NCBI GenBank assembly: GCA_001189345.1 | Contig: LFKV01000003.1 | Coordinates: 1 to 64,000, forward strand | DNA from: Candidatus Paraburkholderia kirkii | Lineage (GTDB): Bacteria; Pseudomonadota; Gammaproteobacteria; Burkholderiales; Burkholderiaceae | Reading direction: 5' to 3' | DNA: 64,000 nt | In this document: one piece after another, positions 20,549 through 33,897 of the stretch | Layout of the letters: each line of letters begins with the position of its first letter | Numbering within the stretch: the stretch's first letter is position 1 | The notes under the pieces: model-generated | What the model was told of the DNA's origin: nothing | What the model saw: only the letters and a program-made list of their open reading frames with translations | The model's database searches: none | Program-made: the position numbers and the translations under genes

Positions 20549-21202
20549 ATGACCTTTCGCGCTGAATTGCTCGACACGTTGGCGTCCCACGCACCGCGGG
20601 ACTTCGAAGCCCAGGCGCTCGGCCTCGTTCCGATGGTCGTGGAAACGAGCGGCCGCGGCGAGCGTGCCTATGACATCTACTCGCGTCTCCTCAAGGAGCG
20701 CGTGGTGTTTCTGGTCGGCGAAGTGAACGACCAGTCCGCGAACCTCGTCGTCGCGCAGTTGCTGTTCCTCGAAAGCGAGAACCCGGACAAGGACATCAGC
20801 CTGTACATCAACAGTCCCGGCGGCTCGGTTTCGGCCGGCATGGCGATCTACGACACCATGCAGTTCGTGAAACCCGACGTCTCCACGCTGTGCATGGGTC
20901 TGGCGGCGAGCATGGGCGCGTTCCTGCTGGCGGCGGGCGCGAAGGACAAGCGCGTCGCGCTGCCGAACGCGCGCGTGATGATCCACCAGCCGCTCGGCGG
21001 CGCGCGCGGCCAGGCGTCGGACATCGAGATTCAGGCGCGGGAAATCCTGTACCTGAAGGAGCGTTTGAATCAGTTGCTGTCGCATCACACGGGTCAGCCG
21101 GTCGAGCGCATCGCGCGCGACACGGATCGCGACAACTTCATGTCCGGCGACGACGCGCAGGCTTACGGTCTCGTCGACCAGGTGCTTCACAAGCGTCCCT
21201 GA
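20549..21202 (+). CDS. clpP: ATP-dependent Clp protease proteolytic subunit
   Basis: ClpP is the 14-mer serine protease chamber that works with ClpX or ClpA. The 217-residue protein has catalytic Ser121 in [10 protein letters not shown], His146 in MIHQPLGG and the Asp region [11 protein letters not shown]. The oxyanion segment [14 protein letters not shown] is present. The N-terminal residues form the usual propeptide. It is followed after 182 bases by clpX. Confidence 0.98.
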   Translation: MTFRAELLDTLASHAPRDFEAQALGLVPMVVETSGRGERAYDIYSRLLKERVVFLVGEVNDQSANLVVAQLLFLESENPDKDISLYINSPGGSVSAGMAIYDTMQFVKPDVSTLCMGLAASMGAFLLAAGAKDKRVALPNARVMIHQPLGGARGQASDIEIQAREILYLKERLNQLLSHHTGQPVERIARDTDRDNFMSGDDAQAYGLVDQVLHKRP

Positions 21203-21384
21203 AGGCGTCCGGAGCGGCGGCGCGCCGGCGCACGGAGACGGAGCCGGCGAAATATGCGGATCGCGCATGCGGCGCAACGCCAAAACGCGTTTCGTCCGGA
21301 CCGCGCGGGTGCGAACCTGCGTGGCCGGATCGAAGGGCGTATCATGTAACAAATAAGAGTGTCCGGAGGCTCACACATTTATTT

Positions 21385-22656
<1,272 letters not shown>

Positions 22657-22749
22657 AACAGGCTGTGGCTCGGCGAGAGGCCGTTCATGGCGACGTGAAG
22701 GGCCTTTTATTTTTTTCGGTTTATCTTGTGGACGTTACTGACGCGATCT

Positions 22750-22778
22750 TTGACTAACGACTTTTCCCTTCCGATAAA
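22750..22778 (+). promoter_or_regulatory. Sigma-70-type promoter of lon
   Basis: TTGACT at 22750-22755 and GATAAA at 22773-22778 are separated by 17 bases, giving a good housekeeping promoter 65 bases before the lon ATG. I did not find a convincing heat-shock promoter, although lon is usually heat-induced. Confidence 0.6.
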
Positions 22779-22842
22779 GGCTTGCAATAGCTCTGAACGG
22801 CCTTACTTACGGCTGAATTGATTCCATTAATGGGGAAATGAA

Positions 22843-25266
<2,424 letters not shown>

Positions 25267-25312
25267 ACGCATCGCGCGGCGCGATTCGTCGCCGTGTTGC
25301 GTGGTCGAAGCT

Positions 25313-25343
25313 AAAAACCCGCGGGTCATGCCCGCGGGTTTTT
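25313..25343 (+). terminator. Strong terminator after lon
   Basis: A perfect 9-bp stem, ACCCGCGGG/CCCGCGGGT, with a TCATG loop is followed by a T run. It is preceded by five A, so it could act in both directions. Confidence 0.9.
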
Positions 25344-25535
25344 GTTTGCGCGCGCGATCATTCCGATGATGTCTTCTAATGTGCCCGCCAGGCCCGTCGA
25401 ATAAGGCTCAATCCCCGTTGACACGCCGCTTTCGGCTAAGTTAAATGAGCGCCGCATCCAACAATATCGAGATGCCATTCGCTTCGATGCAGCGCCATCG
25501 ATGACAACGTTGCCATTACTGATTCGGGGATCACA

Positions 25536-25991
25536 ATGAACAAGACGGAACTGATCGACCATATCGCGCAGCATATCTCCAAGGCCGCCGCCGGCCGCGC
25601 GCTCGACGCCGTGATCGGCGGCGTGCGCACGACGCTCAAGAAGGGCGGAACGGTGACCCTCGTCGGCTTCGGTACGTTCGCCGTCGGCAAGCGCACCACG
25701 CGCACGGGCCGCAATCCGCGCACGGGCGACGTCATCAAGATCAAGGCCGCGAAGGTCCAGAAATTTCGCCCTGGCAAAGCGCTGAAGGATGCGCTAAACT
25801 GGCGGAGCCGCTGGATACGGGGCTCCCGCAACGGGGCACCGAATGCAGCGCGGCGCAAACCGAATGCAATTGCGGACCGGGTGCTTAGCTCAGTTGGTAG
25901 AGTGGCGCCCTTACAAGGCGTAGGTCGGGAGTTCGAGCCTCTCAGCACCCACCCAGGTCTCAGTTCATGGCGCGCTACCCAGGAGCGGTAG
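25536..25991 (+). CDS. hupB: DNA-binding protein HU-beta with lost stop codon
   Basis: HU is a small nucleoid protein that bends DNA as a dimer. Residues 1-88 are a normal HU ([57 protein letters not shown]), though the stretch between HIAQ and ISKAA seems about two residues shorter than in relatives. HU normally ends at KDALN. Here the next codon is TGG (25800-25802), and the frame runs on to a TAG at 25989-25991, adding about 63 residues. This tail passes through the whole tRNA-Val gene and stops inside the start of tRNA-Asp. The tail is Arg-rich and unrelated to any HU. Confidence 0.9.
   Translation: MNKTELIDHIAQHISKAAAGRALDAVIGGVRTTLKKGGTVTLVGFGTFAVGKRTTRTGRNPRTGDVIKIKAAKVQKFRPGKALKDALNWRSRWIRGSRNGAPNAARRKPNAIADRVLSSVGRVAPLQGVGREFEPLSTHPGLSSWRATQER
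25879..25951 (+). tRNA. tRNA-Val (anticodon UAC)
   Basis: The gene begins GGGTGCTTAGCTCAGTTGG. Acceptor GGGTGCT pairs with AGCACCC, the anticodon loop CTTACAA gives UAC, and the T-arm is GGGAGTTCGAGCCTCTC (one imperfect pair). The 3' CCA is not exactly encoded (ACCCAGG follows). It lies between hupB and tRNA-Asp, the conserved order in this family, but is now inside the extended hupB frame. Confidence 0.93.
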
Positions 25992-26060
25992 TTCAGTCGG
26001 TTAGAATACCGGCCTGTCACGCCGGGGGGGTCGCGGGTTCGAGTCCCGTCCGCTCCGCCA
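25982..26060 (+). tRNA. tRNA-Asp (anticodon GUC) with enlarged variable loop
   Basis: The gene begins GGAGCGGTAGTTCAGTCGG and ends with encoded CCA. The anticodon loop CTGTCAC gives GUC. It is 79 bases long rather than the usual 77, because the G run after the anticodon stem has seven G, where five would give the standard five-base variable loop. All other stems pair normally. Confidence 0.9.
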
Positions 26061-26071
26061 GAATCGACATG

Positions 26072-26107
26072 AAAGTCCCGTCAGCCTCACGGCTGACGGG
26101 ACTTTTT
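26072..26107 (+). terminator. Terminator of the hupB-tRNA-Val-tRNA-Asp unit
   Basis: A perfect 13-bp stem, AGTCCCGTCAGCC/GGCTGACGGGACT, with a TCAC loop and a T run lies 12 bases after tRNA-Asp. Confidence 0.92.
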
Positions 26108-26414
26108 GTTTTGCATTGCGCGACCGGTCGCGCAAAGGTTTCTTTAAGAATGCTAATGATCGGGAGCGTCCCGCGCGATTCGCGCCGCGATGAAAGTCCG
26201 TGCGCAAGGGCGCTGCAATTGCGCACCGTCGGCATTGCACAAAGCGCATCGATTGGCGCCTAAATACCTGATTCTTAGGGTATTTCGAATCGGGCGGCAA
26301 ATCGCCTTCGGGCTGCGCGAGTCGTGCGGCAGGCCAAATCCCCGTCGCCTTTCGCCTTTTCCTCTGCCACTGTTGTAAGATCAGACGCTTTGTTCCAATA
26401 ACGCAGCGCAACGC
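26108..26414. other. Intergenic region before ppiD
   Basis: There is no gene in these roughly 300 bases. TGTAAGAT at about 26373-26380 could be an extended -10 element for ppiD. Otherwise I see nothing recognisable. Confidence 0.4.
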
Positions 26415-28338
26415 ATGCTCGACTTCTTCCGAAATCACCAGCGCCTGATGATGGCCCTGCTGATCCTGATCATCGTGCCCGGCCTCGGTATCGTCGGTAT
26501 TCAGGGTTTCAGCAACTGCCTCGACGAAAGCGCCTATGTCGCCAGCGTGAACGGTCACAAGATCACGCGCACCGAATTCGACAGCGCCTTCAGGCAGCAA
26601 GTGGACCGTGCCCGCTCGATGCTTGGCGCACAGTTCGATCCCAAGATGTTCGACACGCCTGAGACGCGCGCCGCGATGGTCTCGACAGCCTCGTGCAGCA
26701 GCGCGCGATGACGGACGAAACGCAGCGCCTGCATCTCACCGCATCGGATGACGCCGTGCGCCGCGCGCTGCTCGCCGACCCGGTGATCTCGTCGCTGCGC
26801 AAGCCGGACGGCGCCATCGACGTGGACCGCTACAAGCAGCTGCTCGCCATGCAGGGCATGACGCCCGCGCAGTACAACGAACGCATGCGCTACACGCTCG
26901 CAACCGATCAGATCCCGAGCAGCATTCAGGCGAGCGCGTTCACATCGAAATCGCTCGCGCAGAACCTCACCGAGCTGGCCGACCAGAAGCGCGCCGTGCA
27001 GGGCCTGTCGCTGCGCACGGCGGATTACACCGCGAAGATCCAGCCGACCGACGCACAGCTCACCGCCTATTACGACGCGCATCGCAATGACTTCGCGACG
27101 CCCGGGACGGCCACGATCCAGTATCTCCTGCTGTCGCCGTCGACGATCGCGGCGGCCGCGAAGCCGAGCGACGCCGATCTCAAGAAGTACTACGACGACA
27201 ACATCCAGCGTTATCGCACGGAAGCGGAGGTGCGCGCGAGCCACATCCTCGTGAACGCGCCGAAGGACGCGAGCGCCGCCGACCGCGCGAAAGCGAAGCA
27301 GAAGGCCGAAGATCTGCTCGCGCAAGTCAAGGCGCATCCCGATCAGTTCGTGCAGATCGCGCAGAAGAACTCGGAGGATCCGGGCTCCGCGAGCAAGGGT
27401 GGCGATCTCGGCTACTTCGCGCGCGGCCAGATCGCGGGCGGCAAGGCTTTCGACGACGCCGCGTTCGGCCTGAAGAAGGGCGAGGTGAGCAACGTCGTCG
27501 AGTCGGACTTCGGCTATCACATCATCCAGGCGACCGACGTGAAGCCTGCCGTCACGAAGCCCTTCGACGAAGTGAAGGACGCGCTCGCAAAGGACTACGC
27601 GGCGCAGCAGGGCGCGAAGGGTTTCGCCGACGACGCGCAAGGCTTCACCGACCTCTTGTACGAGAAGTCGAAGTCGCTCCAGCCCGCGGCGGACAAGTAC
27701 AAGCTGACGATCCAGACCGCGACGGTCGGCCCGAAGCCGAATCCGCAACTGCCGCAGGACAACCCGCTCAACAACCCGAAGTTCCTCGCCGCCGTGTTTG
27801 CGCCCGATTCGGTGAAGGACCGCAACAACACGCAGGCGATCGACATCGGCAACAACACGCTGATCGCCACGCGCATGACCGATTACAAGGCTTCCGCCGT
27901 GCCCGCGTTCGACGCGGTGAAGGACGCGGTGCGCACGAAGGCCGTCGCGGATATGGCTGCCGCCATGGCGAAGAAGGAAGGCGAGGCGAAACTGGCCGAC
28001 CTGCGGAAGTCGAAGTCGGCCGATGGCTTCACGTCGCCGATCACGGTCTCGCGCAACGACACGCAGGGTTTGCCGCCCGCCGCGCTGAGCGTGATCTTCA
28101 AGGCGGATGTGTCGAAACTGCCGGCGTATGTCGGCGTGGATCTCGGCGCGGACGGTTATGCGATCTATCGCGTGAATGCGGTCGAGAAGCTGGCGCAGGT
28201 CGCGGCCGATCGGCTCACGGGCGCGCAACAGCAGATCGCGCAGGTGTTGCGCAAGCCGAAATGGAAGCGTATGTCGACTCGCTGAAGGCGCGCTCGAAGG
28301 TCAAGCTGAGCCACGCGCCGACACAGACGTCGAACTGA
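26415..28338 (+). pseudogene. ppiD: Periplasmic folding chaperone PpiD, two frameshifts
   Basis: PpiD is an inner-membrane-anchored SurA-like chaperone with a parvulin domain. ATG 26415 gives the anchor MLDFFRNHQRLMMALLILIIVPGLGIVG. The frame then breaks near 26690 (after TRAAMV) and the protein continues in another frame, including VRASHILVNAPKDAS, GGDLGYFARGQ and ESDFGYHIIQATD of the parvulin domain. A second shift near 28250 puts the true C-terminus (AQAEMEAYVDSLKARSKVKL) in a third frame ending at 28338. It is conserved downstream of the tRNAs in relatives and dispensable in E. coli. Confidence 0.88.
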
Positions 28339-28361
28339 TCCGCTTCGTCGAACTCACGTTG

Positions 28362-28396
28362 AAAAGCCCCGCTGCCGAAAGGAAGCGGAGCTTTTT
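28362..28396 (+). terminator. Terminator after ppiD
   Basis: AAAGCCCCGCT pairs with AGCGGAGCTTT with one mismatch, followed by a T run. It lies just after the ancestral ppiD stop. Confidence 0.7.
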
Positions 28397-28463
28397 GCCT
28401 GGTCACGCGGCAATCGCGCATCCGCGCCGTCCCGCACGCGGATGCGCGGACTCGCAACGCGCC

Positions 28464-28805
28464 TTACAGGCAGGCCTGGATGTCGCCGGTCGCCTGGCTG
28501 CCCGCCGCGCCCGATGCGCGGAAGCCGGCCCACGAACCCGGACCCGACCACGCCGGCCGCACGACGGCCGCTGCGCCGTTCGGCGGTTGCTGGCCGGGAA
28601 CGTAGACATCGACGGCCTGGTCGTTCGCGAGCGTGTCCTGCGACACGACCTGCTGTTGCGACTGGTCGGCCCACTTCTGGGCGACGCATTGCGCGACGGC
28701 CTTCGGCGCCTTCTGGCTCGTGCCGACTTGCTGCACGCCCGCGGGCAGTTGTGCGGCACAGGCCGAGATCGCAACGGTCAGTGCGAGAAGAGGGAAAAAT
28801 TTCAC
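28464..28805 (-). CDS. Small predicted lipoprotein
   Basis: The 113-residue product begins MKFFPLLALTVAISAC, a type II signal peptide with Cys16 in an ISAC lipobox. The rest is Gln/Ala-rich (WADQSQQQVVSQDTLAND, VDVYVPGQQPPNG) with two more Cys residues that could form a disulfide. I do not recognise a functional domain. A strong AAGGAGG site precedes the start, and TATAAC upstream could be its -10 element. The frame is intact. Confidence 0.7.
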   Translation of the reverse strand: MKFFPLLALTVAISACAAQLPAGVQQVGTSQKAPKAVAQCVAQKWADQSQQQVVSQDTLANDQAVDVYVPGQQPPNGAAAVVRPAWSGPGSWAGFRASGAAGSQATGDIQACL

Positions 28806-28902
28806 GTGACCTCCTTGTAGAGTCGCTCACGAGATGAGCGGGGTTATGTTATAAGAGTTACGCGAAAGTCTCAGATATCTGAATCTTGGCCATGTTCCGC
28901 GT

Positions 28903-29636
28903 TTATTCTGAAAAGCCGGTGCGGCCAGCGTTTTCGTCAGTGGGACAGTGGGACGCACTGGCGCCCAGCAAGGGTTTCAAGGTTGGCCAGAAGTTATCCA
29001 GTAGCAAAGGCTGGGCCTGAACCGTCGGGTGAATCTGATCGGCCTGGAACAGCGACGGCTTGTCCGCGATGCCGGCAAGCAGGAAGGGCACGAGCGGCAC
29101 GTTCTTCTCCCTGGCGATGCGCTCGTAGACCGCATGAAACTTTTGTGTGTAGCCGGGGCCGTAATTGGGTGGAACGTACATGCCGATGAGTAAAACCTTC
29201 GCATGCGCAGCCTGCGAGGTATCGACGATGTTCCTTAGGTTCCTTAGATTCGTCTCCGTGGTCGCGAGCGGCACGCCGCGCAGCGCGTCGTTCGCGCCGA
29301 GCTCGACGATCACGATCGCGGGCTTGATGCGCGCGAGCGCCGCGGTCAGTCGCGCGCGGCCGCCGCTCGTGGTGTCGCCGCTTATGCTCGAATTGGCGAC
29401 GCTATAATCGAAGCGCTCCTTCGCCAGCCGTTCGCGCAAGAGATTCACCCAGCCCGTATCGCGCGGCAGGCCGTATTCGGCCGAAAGGCGATCGCCGAGC
29501 ACGACGATCGCCGGCTTCGGTCGAGGCGCCGCCTGCGCGTCTGCGGCGCGCCCCGTCGTCGCGCAGGCGGCCGCCGCGGCGCGGCCATCGCGATGGCGCG
29601 TGCGAGACCGCACAAGTTCTTTTGCAAGGTGTCCAT
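28903..29636 (-). pseudogene. tesA: Periplasmic thioesterase/lysophospholipase TesA, catalytic Ser lost
   Basis: This is an SGNH-hydrolase (thioesterase I, lysophospholipase L1). The start is ATG 29634-29636 (MDTLQKNLCGLARAIAMA, a signal peptide), but the mature part lies in another frame from about 29590, a shift in a GC-only run. The block I motif GDSL reads GDRL (AGC to CGC), so the nucleophile serine is arginine. Block III (LGANDAL) and block V (DQIHP) remain. A 9-bp tandem duplication gives NLRNLRN (29230-29247), and an 8-bp one near the 3' end (28938-28953) alters the tail. The start overlaps the divergent ybbA start. Confidence 0.87.
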
Positions 29637-30340
29637 GCAAAACAATATCGAGCCGGTCATCGAAGTACGGGGATTGAGCAAGCGGGTGAAGGACGCAACG
29701 GGCGAGCTCGCGATTCTCGATCAGATCGATCTGTCGATCGGATCGCGCCGGGCAGCAGCGTGGCGATCGTCGGCGCATCGGGCTCGGGCAAGTCGACTCT
29801 GCTCGGCCTGCTCGCCGGTTTGGACAGTGCGAGCACCGGCTCGGTTCGTCTGCTGGGCAAGGAACTGTCCACGCTGAACGAAGACGAGCGCGCCGCATTG
29901 CGAAGCGGCGCCGTCGGCTTCGTGTTCCAGTCCTTCCAGTTGATGCCGCACCTCATCGCGCTCGAGAACGTGATGCTGCCGCTCGAACTGCGCGCCGAGA
30001 TGCCGCACAGGGAGATCGCAGCGCGTGCGCGCGCTGCTCGACCAAGTGGGCCTGGCCCGACGCACCGGCCAATTATCCGAAGCTGCTTTCCGGCGGCGAG
30101 CAGCAGCGGGTCGCGCTCGCGCGCGCGTTCGTCACGCATCCCGCCGTGCTCTTCGCCGACGAACCCACCGGCAGCCTCGACGCCGCCACGGGCTACGCGA
30201 TCATCGACCTCATGTTCGAGATGAACCGGCGCAACGGCGCGACGCTCGTGCTCGTCACGCACGCTCCCGAACTCGCCGGGCGTTGCGACACCACGGTGAC
30301 CATCAAAGCGGGGCGGCTCGTCAACGGTCTTGCCGTTTGA
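29635..30340 (+). pseudogene. ybbA: YbbA-type ABC transporter ATPase, three frameshifts
   Basis: The reconstructed product is an ABC ATPase of the LolD/MacB class: Walker [17 protein letters not shown]-loop [18 protein letters not shown], signature [15 protein letters not shown], Walker [14 protein letters not shown] and H-loop [12 protein letters not shown]. The frame changes near 29745, near 30020 and near 30070. The tesA-ybbA divergent pair is known from E. coli. Here no FtsX-like permease gene follows, because pgi is next on the other strand. It is probably inactive. Confidence 0.86.
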
Positions 30341-30345
30341 GCATG

Positions 30346-30377
30346 AAAAAGCCCGCACCGCCGGGGCGGATGCGGGC
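30346..30377 (-). terminator. Terminator after pgi
   Basis: GCCCGCA pairs with TGCGGGC, with a further CCGCC/GGCGG pairing in the loop. Five T follow on the minus strand. Confidence 0.8.
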
Positions 30378-30399
30378 GCCTTGAACCGAACCAAGCGTT

Positions 30400-32031
30400 T
30401 CAGCGTTTCAGCGCACGGCGCGCCCGCGCGATCAACGCCGATGTCGACGAGTCGTGCTTCGCCGGATCGACGCTCGCCGCGGTGATGTCGGCCTCGACGA
30501 CCTTGCCGAGAACCTTGCCGAGCTCCACGCCCCACTGATCGAACGAGTTGACGTCCCACACCGTGCCCTGCACGAGCACCTTGTGCTCATAGAGCGCGAT
30601 GAACGCGCCGAGCGCTTGCGGCGTGAGTGCATCGAGCATGATGGTCGTGGTCGGCCGGTTGCCGGGGAAGCTCAGGTGCGTCGCGAGTTCTTCTTTGCCC
30701 GGCGCGACCTTCTTCGCTTCTTCCAGCGTGCGCCCGAGCATCAGCGCTTCGCTTTGCGCGAAGCAATTCGCGAGCAGCTTCGCATGATGATCGACGAGCG
30801 GATGCTCCGGCGTCAGCACCGCGATGAAGTCGATCGGGATGATCGTCGGCCCCTGATGCAACATCTGGAAGAAGGCATGCTGGCCGTTCGTGCCCGGCTC
30901 GCCCCAGATGACGGCGGCGGTCGGATAGTCGACCATCTTGCCGTCCAGGCGCGCGGACTTGCCGTTGCTTTCCATCTCCAGTTGCTGGAGATACGCAGGC
31001 AGATAGTGCAGCGCTTCGGAGTAAGGCGCGATCAGATCGCTCTGCGAGCCGAAGAAGTTGCGGTACCAGATGCCGATCATGCCCATCAGCACCGGCAGGT
31101 TCACGGCGAGCGGCGCGGTGCGGAAGTGCTGGTCCATCGCGTCCGCGCCCTGCAGCAGCGCGTCGAAGTTCTTCGGTCCGACCGAGAGCATGATCGAGAG
31201 ACCGACCGCCGACCACAGCGAGTAGCGTCCGCCGACCCAGTCCCACATCTCGAACACGTTCTCTTTCGCGATGCCAAACTTGACGACTTCCGCCGGATTC
31301 GCCGACACGCCGACGAAATGCTTCGACAGTTGGTCCTCGGGGCAGCCGGATTTCAGGAACCAGTCGCGCATGGAGTGCGCGTTGGTCATCGTCTCGAGCG
31401 TCGTGAAGGTCTTGGAGACGACGATCGCGAGCGTCTCTTCGGTGTCGATCTGCTGCAGCACGTTGTAGAGGTCCGCGCCGTCGACGTTCGACACGAAGTG
31501 CGTGTCGAACTCCTTCGACGCGAGATGATGCAGCGCGTGCACGACCATTTTCGGCCCGAGATCCGAGCCGCCGATGCCGATATTCACCACATGGCGGATG
31601 CGCTTGCCGGTGTAGCCCTTCCACGAGCCGTCGCGGATCTTGTCGGAGAAGGCGGCCATCTTGGCCTTTTCGGCCTGCACCTGGCTGTGGAAAGACGCGT
31701 CGGGCGACTGCGCGCGCAGCGCGGTATGGAGCACCGCGCGATGCTCGGTGACGTTGACGATATCGCCCCGGAACATCGCGTCGCGGCGCTTCGTGACGCC
31801 GGCTTCCTCGGCGAGCTGGATCAACAACCTGAGCGTTTCATCGTTGACGCGGTTCTTGGAGAAGTCGATGGTGAGGCCGCCGCCTTCGAACGTGAGACGC
31901 TCGGCGCGCGTCGGCGCGGTGTCGTTCTGCGGCGCGAACCAGTCGCGCAGGCGCTTGCCGGAGATGGCATCATAGTGCGACTGGAGCGCCGACCAGGCAG
32001 GAAGCGAATTGAGCATCGAGGTTTGGGTCAT
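30400..32031 (-). CDS. pgi: Glucose-6-phosphate isomerase
   Basis: Pgi interconverts glucose 6-phosphate and fructose 6-phosphate. The protein is 543 residues from ATG 32031 ([13 protein letters not shown]). Family motifs include [28 protein letters not shown], the catalytic segment [14 protein letters not shown], and [13 protein letters not shown] with the active-site His. An in-frame ATG 15 codons upstream is less likely. The gene is intact. Confidence 0.97.
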   Translation of the reverse strand: MTQTSMLNSLPAWSALQSHYDAISGKRLRDWFAPQNDTAPTRAERLTFEGGGLTIDFSKNRVNDETLRLLIQLAEEAGVTKRRDAMFRGDIVNVTEHRAVLHTALRAQSPDASFHSQVQAEKAKMAAFSDKIRDGSWKGYTGKRIRHVVNIGIGGSDLGPKMVVHALHHLASKEFDTHFVSNVDGADLYNVLQQIDTEETLAIVVSKTFTTLETMTNAHSMRDWFLKSGCPEDQLSKHFVGVSANPAEVVKFGIAKENVFEMWDWVGGRYSLWSAVGLSIMLSVGPKNFDALLQGADAMDQHFRTAPLAVNLPVLMGMIGIWYRNFFGSQSDLIAPYSEALHYLPAYLQQLEMESNGKSARLDGKMVDYPTAAVIWGEPGTNGQHAFFQMLHQGPTIIPIDFIAVLTPEHPLVDHHAKLLANCFAQSEALMLGRTLEEAKKVAPGKEELATHLSFPGNRPTTTIMLDALTPQALGAFIALYEHKVLVQGTVWDVNSFDQWGVELGKVLGKVVEADITAASVDPAKHDSSTSALIARARRALKR

Positions 32032-32227
32032 GAGCGGTCCGATAGTCTGAGAGTGACAGAGGATACGTTTGTGCAAATCCAGCCTGACTTGTCTTGTGTC
32101 GCGCGTGTTTCGTGAACGCGACCAAACCGCCGCGGATGCCCGAATCGAAAAGAGTATAGCGACGATGCATGAACGGATGCTTGCAAAGCGTCACAACGGC
32201 CTTGCAAGCCGCGCGGACGGGGCGCCG

Positions 32228-33787
32228 TCAGCTTCGCGCATGCTCCGCGTAGAAACGGCGATTGATGAGCGTGCGCACTGCGGGCGCGAGCTCGCCCGCC
32301 GTCAGGCCCGCCGGGCCGATGCCGTCGTCGGTGAGCGTCTGCGCGGCGAGGCCGTGCAGGTAGACGCCCGCGAGCGCGGCCTCGTAAGCGGGCAACTGCT
32401 GCGCGAGCAATGCTCCGATCAAACCGCCGAGCACGTCGCCGGTGCCGCCCGTGGCCAGCCCGGCGTTCCCCGTCGGGTTCACCGCGACGCGCCCGTCGGG
32501 CGAAGCGATCACGGTGCCCGAGCCTTTCAGCACGGCGATCGCCGCATAGCGCGCGGACAATTGGCGCGCGGCGGCGAGGCGATCCGCCTGAACGGCCTTC
32601 GAATCGGTTTGCAGGAGACGCGCCGCCTCGAGCGGATGCGGCGTCAGGATGCACGGGTCACCCTGCGCGCCGCGCGCGGCGACCGCCGCCGCGAGCTCAT
32701 CGTCCTTGGCGACGAGATTGAGCGCATCGGCATCGAGCAGCTTGGGCACGTCGAGCTTCAGCACGTCGTCGAGCAATTTTCTTGCGCGCTCGCTCGCGCC
32801 CATGCCGCAGCCGATCGCGAGCGCGTCCATCTTCTCGAGCGGGAAGCCGTCGACCCCATGCAGCATCAGTTCCGGATGCGGCGGGTCGTAGGGCGGGAAA
32901 CCCTCGCCCAGAAACGCAATGTTCACCTTGCCCGCGCCGCCGTAGAGCGCCATGCGCGCGGCGAGCACCGGCGCGCCGTACATGCCGGTATCGCCGCCGA
33001 TCACGGCGAGCGTGCCGAAGGTGCCTTTGTTCGTCGCGTTGTCGCGCGGCGGCATGTGGGCGCCGAAGAACGCGGGCGCGTTGAGCACGATCGACGGCGC
33101 GGCGCTCGCCTCGACTTCCAGCGTCGCGACGAAGAGCCGGCCGGTGAGGTCGCGTCCCTGCGACGTGAAATGTCCTGGCTTCGCGCCGATGAAGGTGATG
33201 GTGTCCGTCGCGCGCACGGCGTCTGCGCCGTTCACCGGCGCGCCCGTGTCGCTGTTGAGGCCGCTCGGCACGTCGAGCGCCAGAACCTGGCCCGCCGCGC
33301 GAGCGCGGCGCGTCAGGCGCGCGGCGAGGTCCGCGAACACGCCTTCGAGCGGCCGCGAGAGACCGATGCCGAACATGCCGTCGACGAGCCAGCCGAAACC
33401 GTCGAACGAGGCGGGCGGCTCGCCGTCGATCGGCATGCCCGCCGCGCGCGCGGAGCCGAGCGCCCAGCGCGCGTCGTCGGGCTTGACCTCGACGGGCATG
33501 CACACGCGCACGCCGATGCCCGCGCGATGCAGCCGCTCGGCCATCACGAGCGCGTCGCCGCCGTTGTTGCCGGGGCCCGCCACGATCCATACCGGCCGCG
33601 CGCGCGTTTCGGGATCGTGCCCCATCGCATCGACGAGACATTGCGCGGCGGCCGCGCCCGCGCGCGCCATCAGCGTGTGCGGCGGCAACGCGGCGGCGCG
33701 CGTTTCAAGCGTGCGCAGCTCGGCGAGCGTCAGGAGGGCGAGCGGATCGTCCTTGGGCGTGAAATAGGGAGAGCGGGCAGCGGTCAT
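32228..33787 (-). CDS. nnr: Bifunctional NAD(P)H-hydrate repair enzyme Nnr
   Basis: Nnr repairs damaged NAD(P)H hydrates. An N-terminal YjeF-type epimerase is joined to a C-terminal ADP-dependent dehydratase. In 519 residues the first domain shows WIVAGPGNNGGDALVMAERL and LALDVPSGLNSDTG. The second shows FFGAHMPPRDNATNKGTFGTL-type start, ILTPHPLEAARL and the nucleotide motif NAGLATGGTGDVLGG. The frame is intact. Neighbours are pgi and a broken oxidoreductase gene, with no operon evident. Confidence 0.93.
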   Translation of the reverse strand: MTAARSPYFTPKDDPLALLTLAELRTLETRAAALPPHTLMARAGAAAAQCLVDAMGHDPETRARPVWIVAGPGNNGGDALVMAERLHRAGIGVRVCMPVEVKPDDARWALGSARAAGMPIDGEPPASFDGFGWLVDGMFGIGLSRPLEGVFADLAARLTRRARAAGQVLALDVPSGLNSDTGAPVNGADAVRATDTITFIGAKPGHFTSQGRDLTGRLFVATLEVEASAAPSIVLNAPAFFGAHMPPRDNATNKGTFGTLAVIGGDTGMYGAPVLAARMALYGGAGKVNIAFLGEGFPPYDPPHPELMLHGVDGFPLEKMDALAIGCGMGASERARKLLDDVLKLDVPKLLDADALNLVAKDDELAAAVAARGAQGDPCILTPHPLEAARLLQTDSKAVQADRLAAARQLSARYAAIAVLKGSGTVIASPDGRVAVNPTGNAGLATGGTGDVLGGLIGALLAQQLPAYEAALAGVYLHGLAAQTLTDDGIGPAGLTAGELAPAVRTLINRRFYAEHARS

Positions 33788-33897
33788 GGCGGCGGACGGA
33801 AGGGCGTTTCGAGAATCGAATCGTTCGGAAATCCGGCGTCGCCCGCAGCAATCGTGCCCGTCGGGGCCGCTTGCGCGGCGCGTATGCCCGCCTGCTG

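Noticed and set aside
20890..21384. Upstream extension of clpX through clpP
   Set aside because: It is out of frame with clpP and unrelated to ClpX. ATG 21385 is the family start.
26001..26600. Open frame antisense to tRNA-Asp and ppiD start
   Set aside because: It runs across a tRNA and a strong terminator, and is a chance frame.
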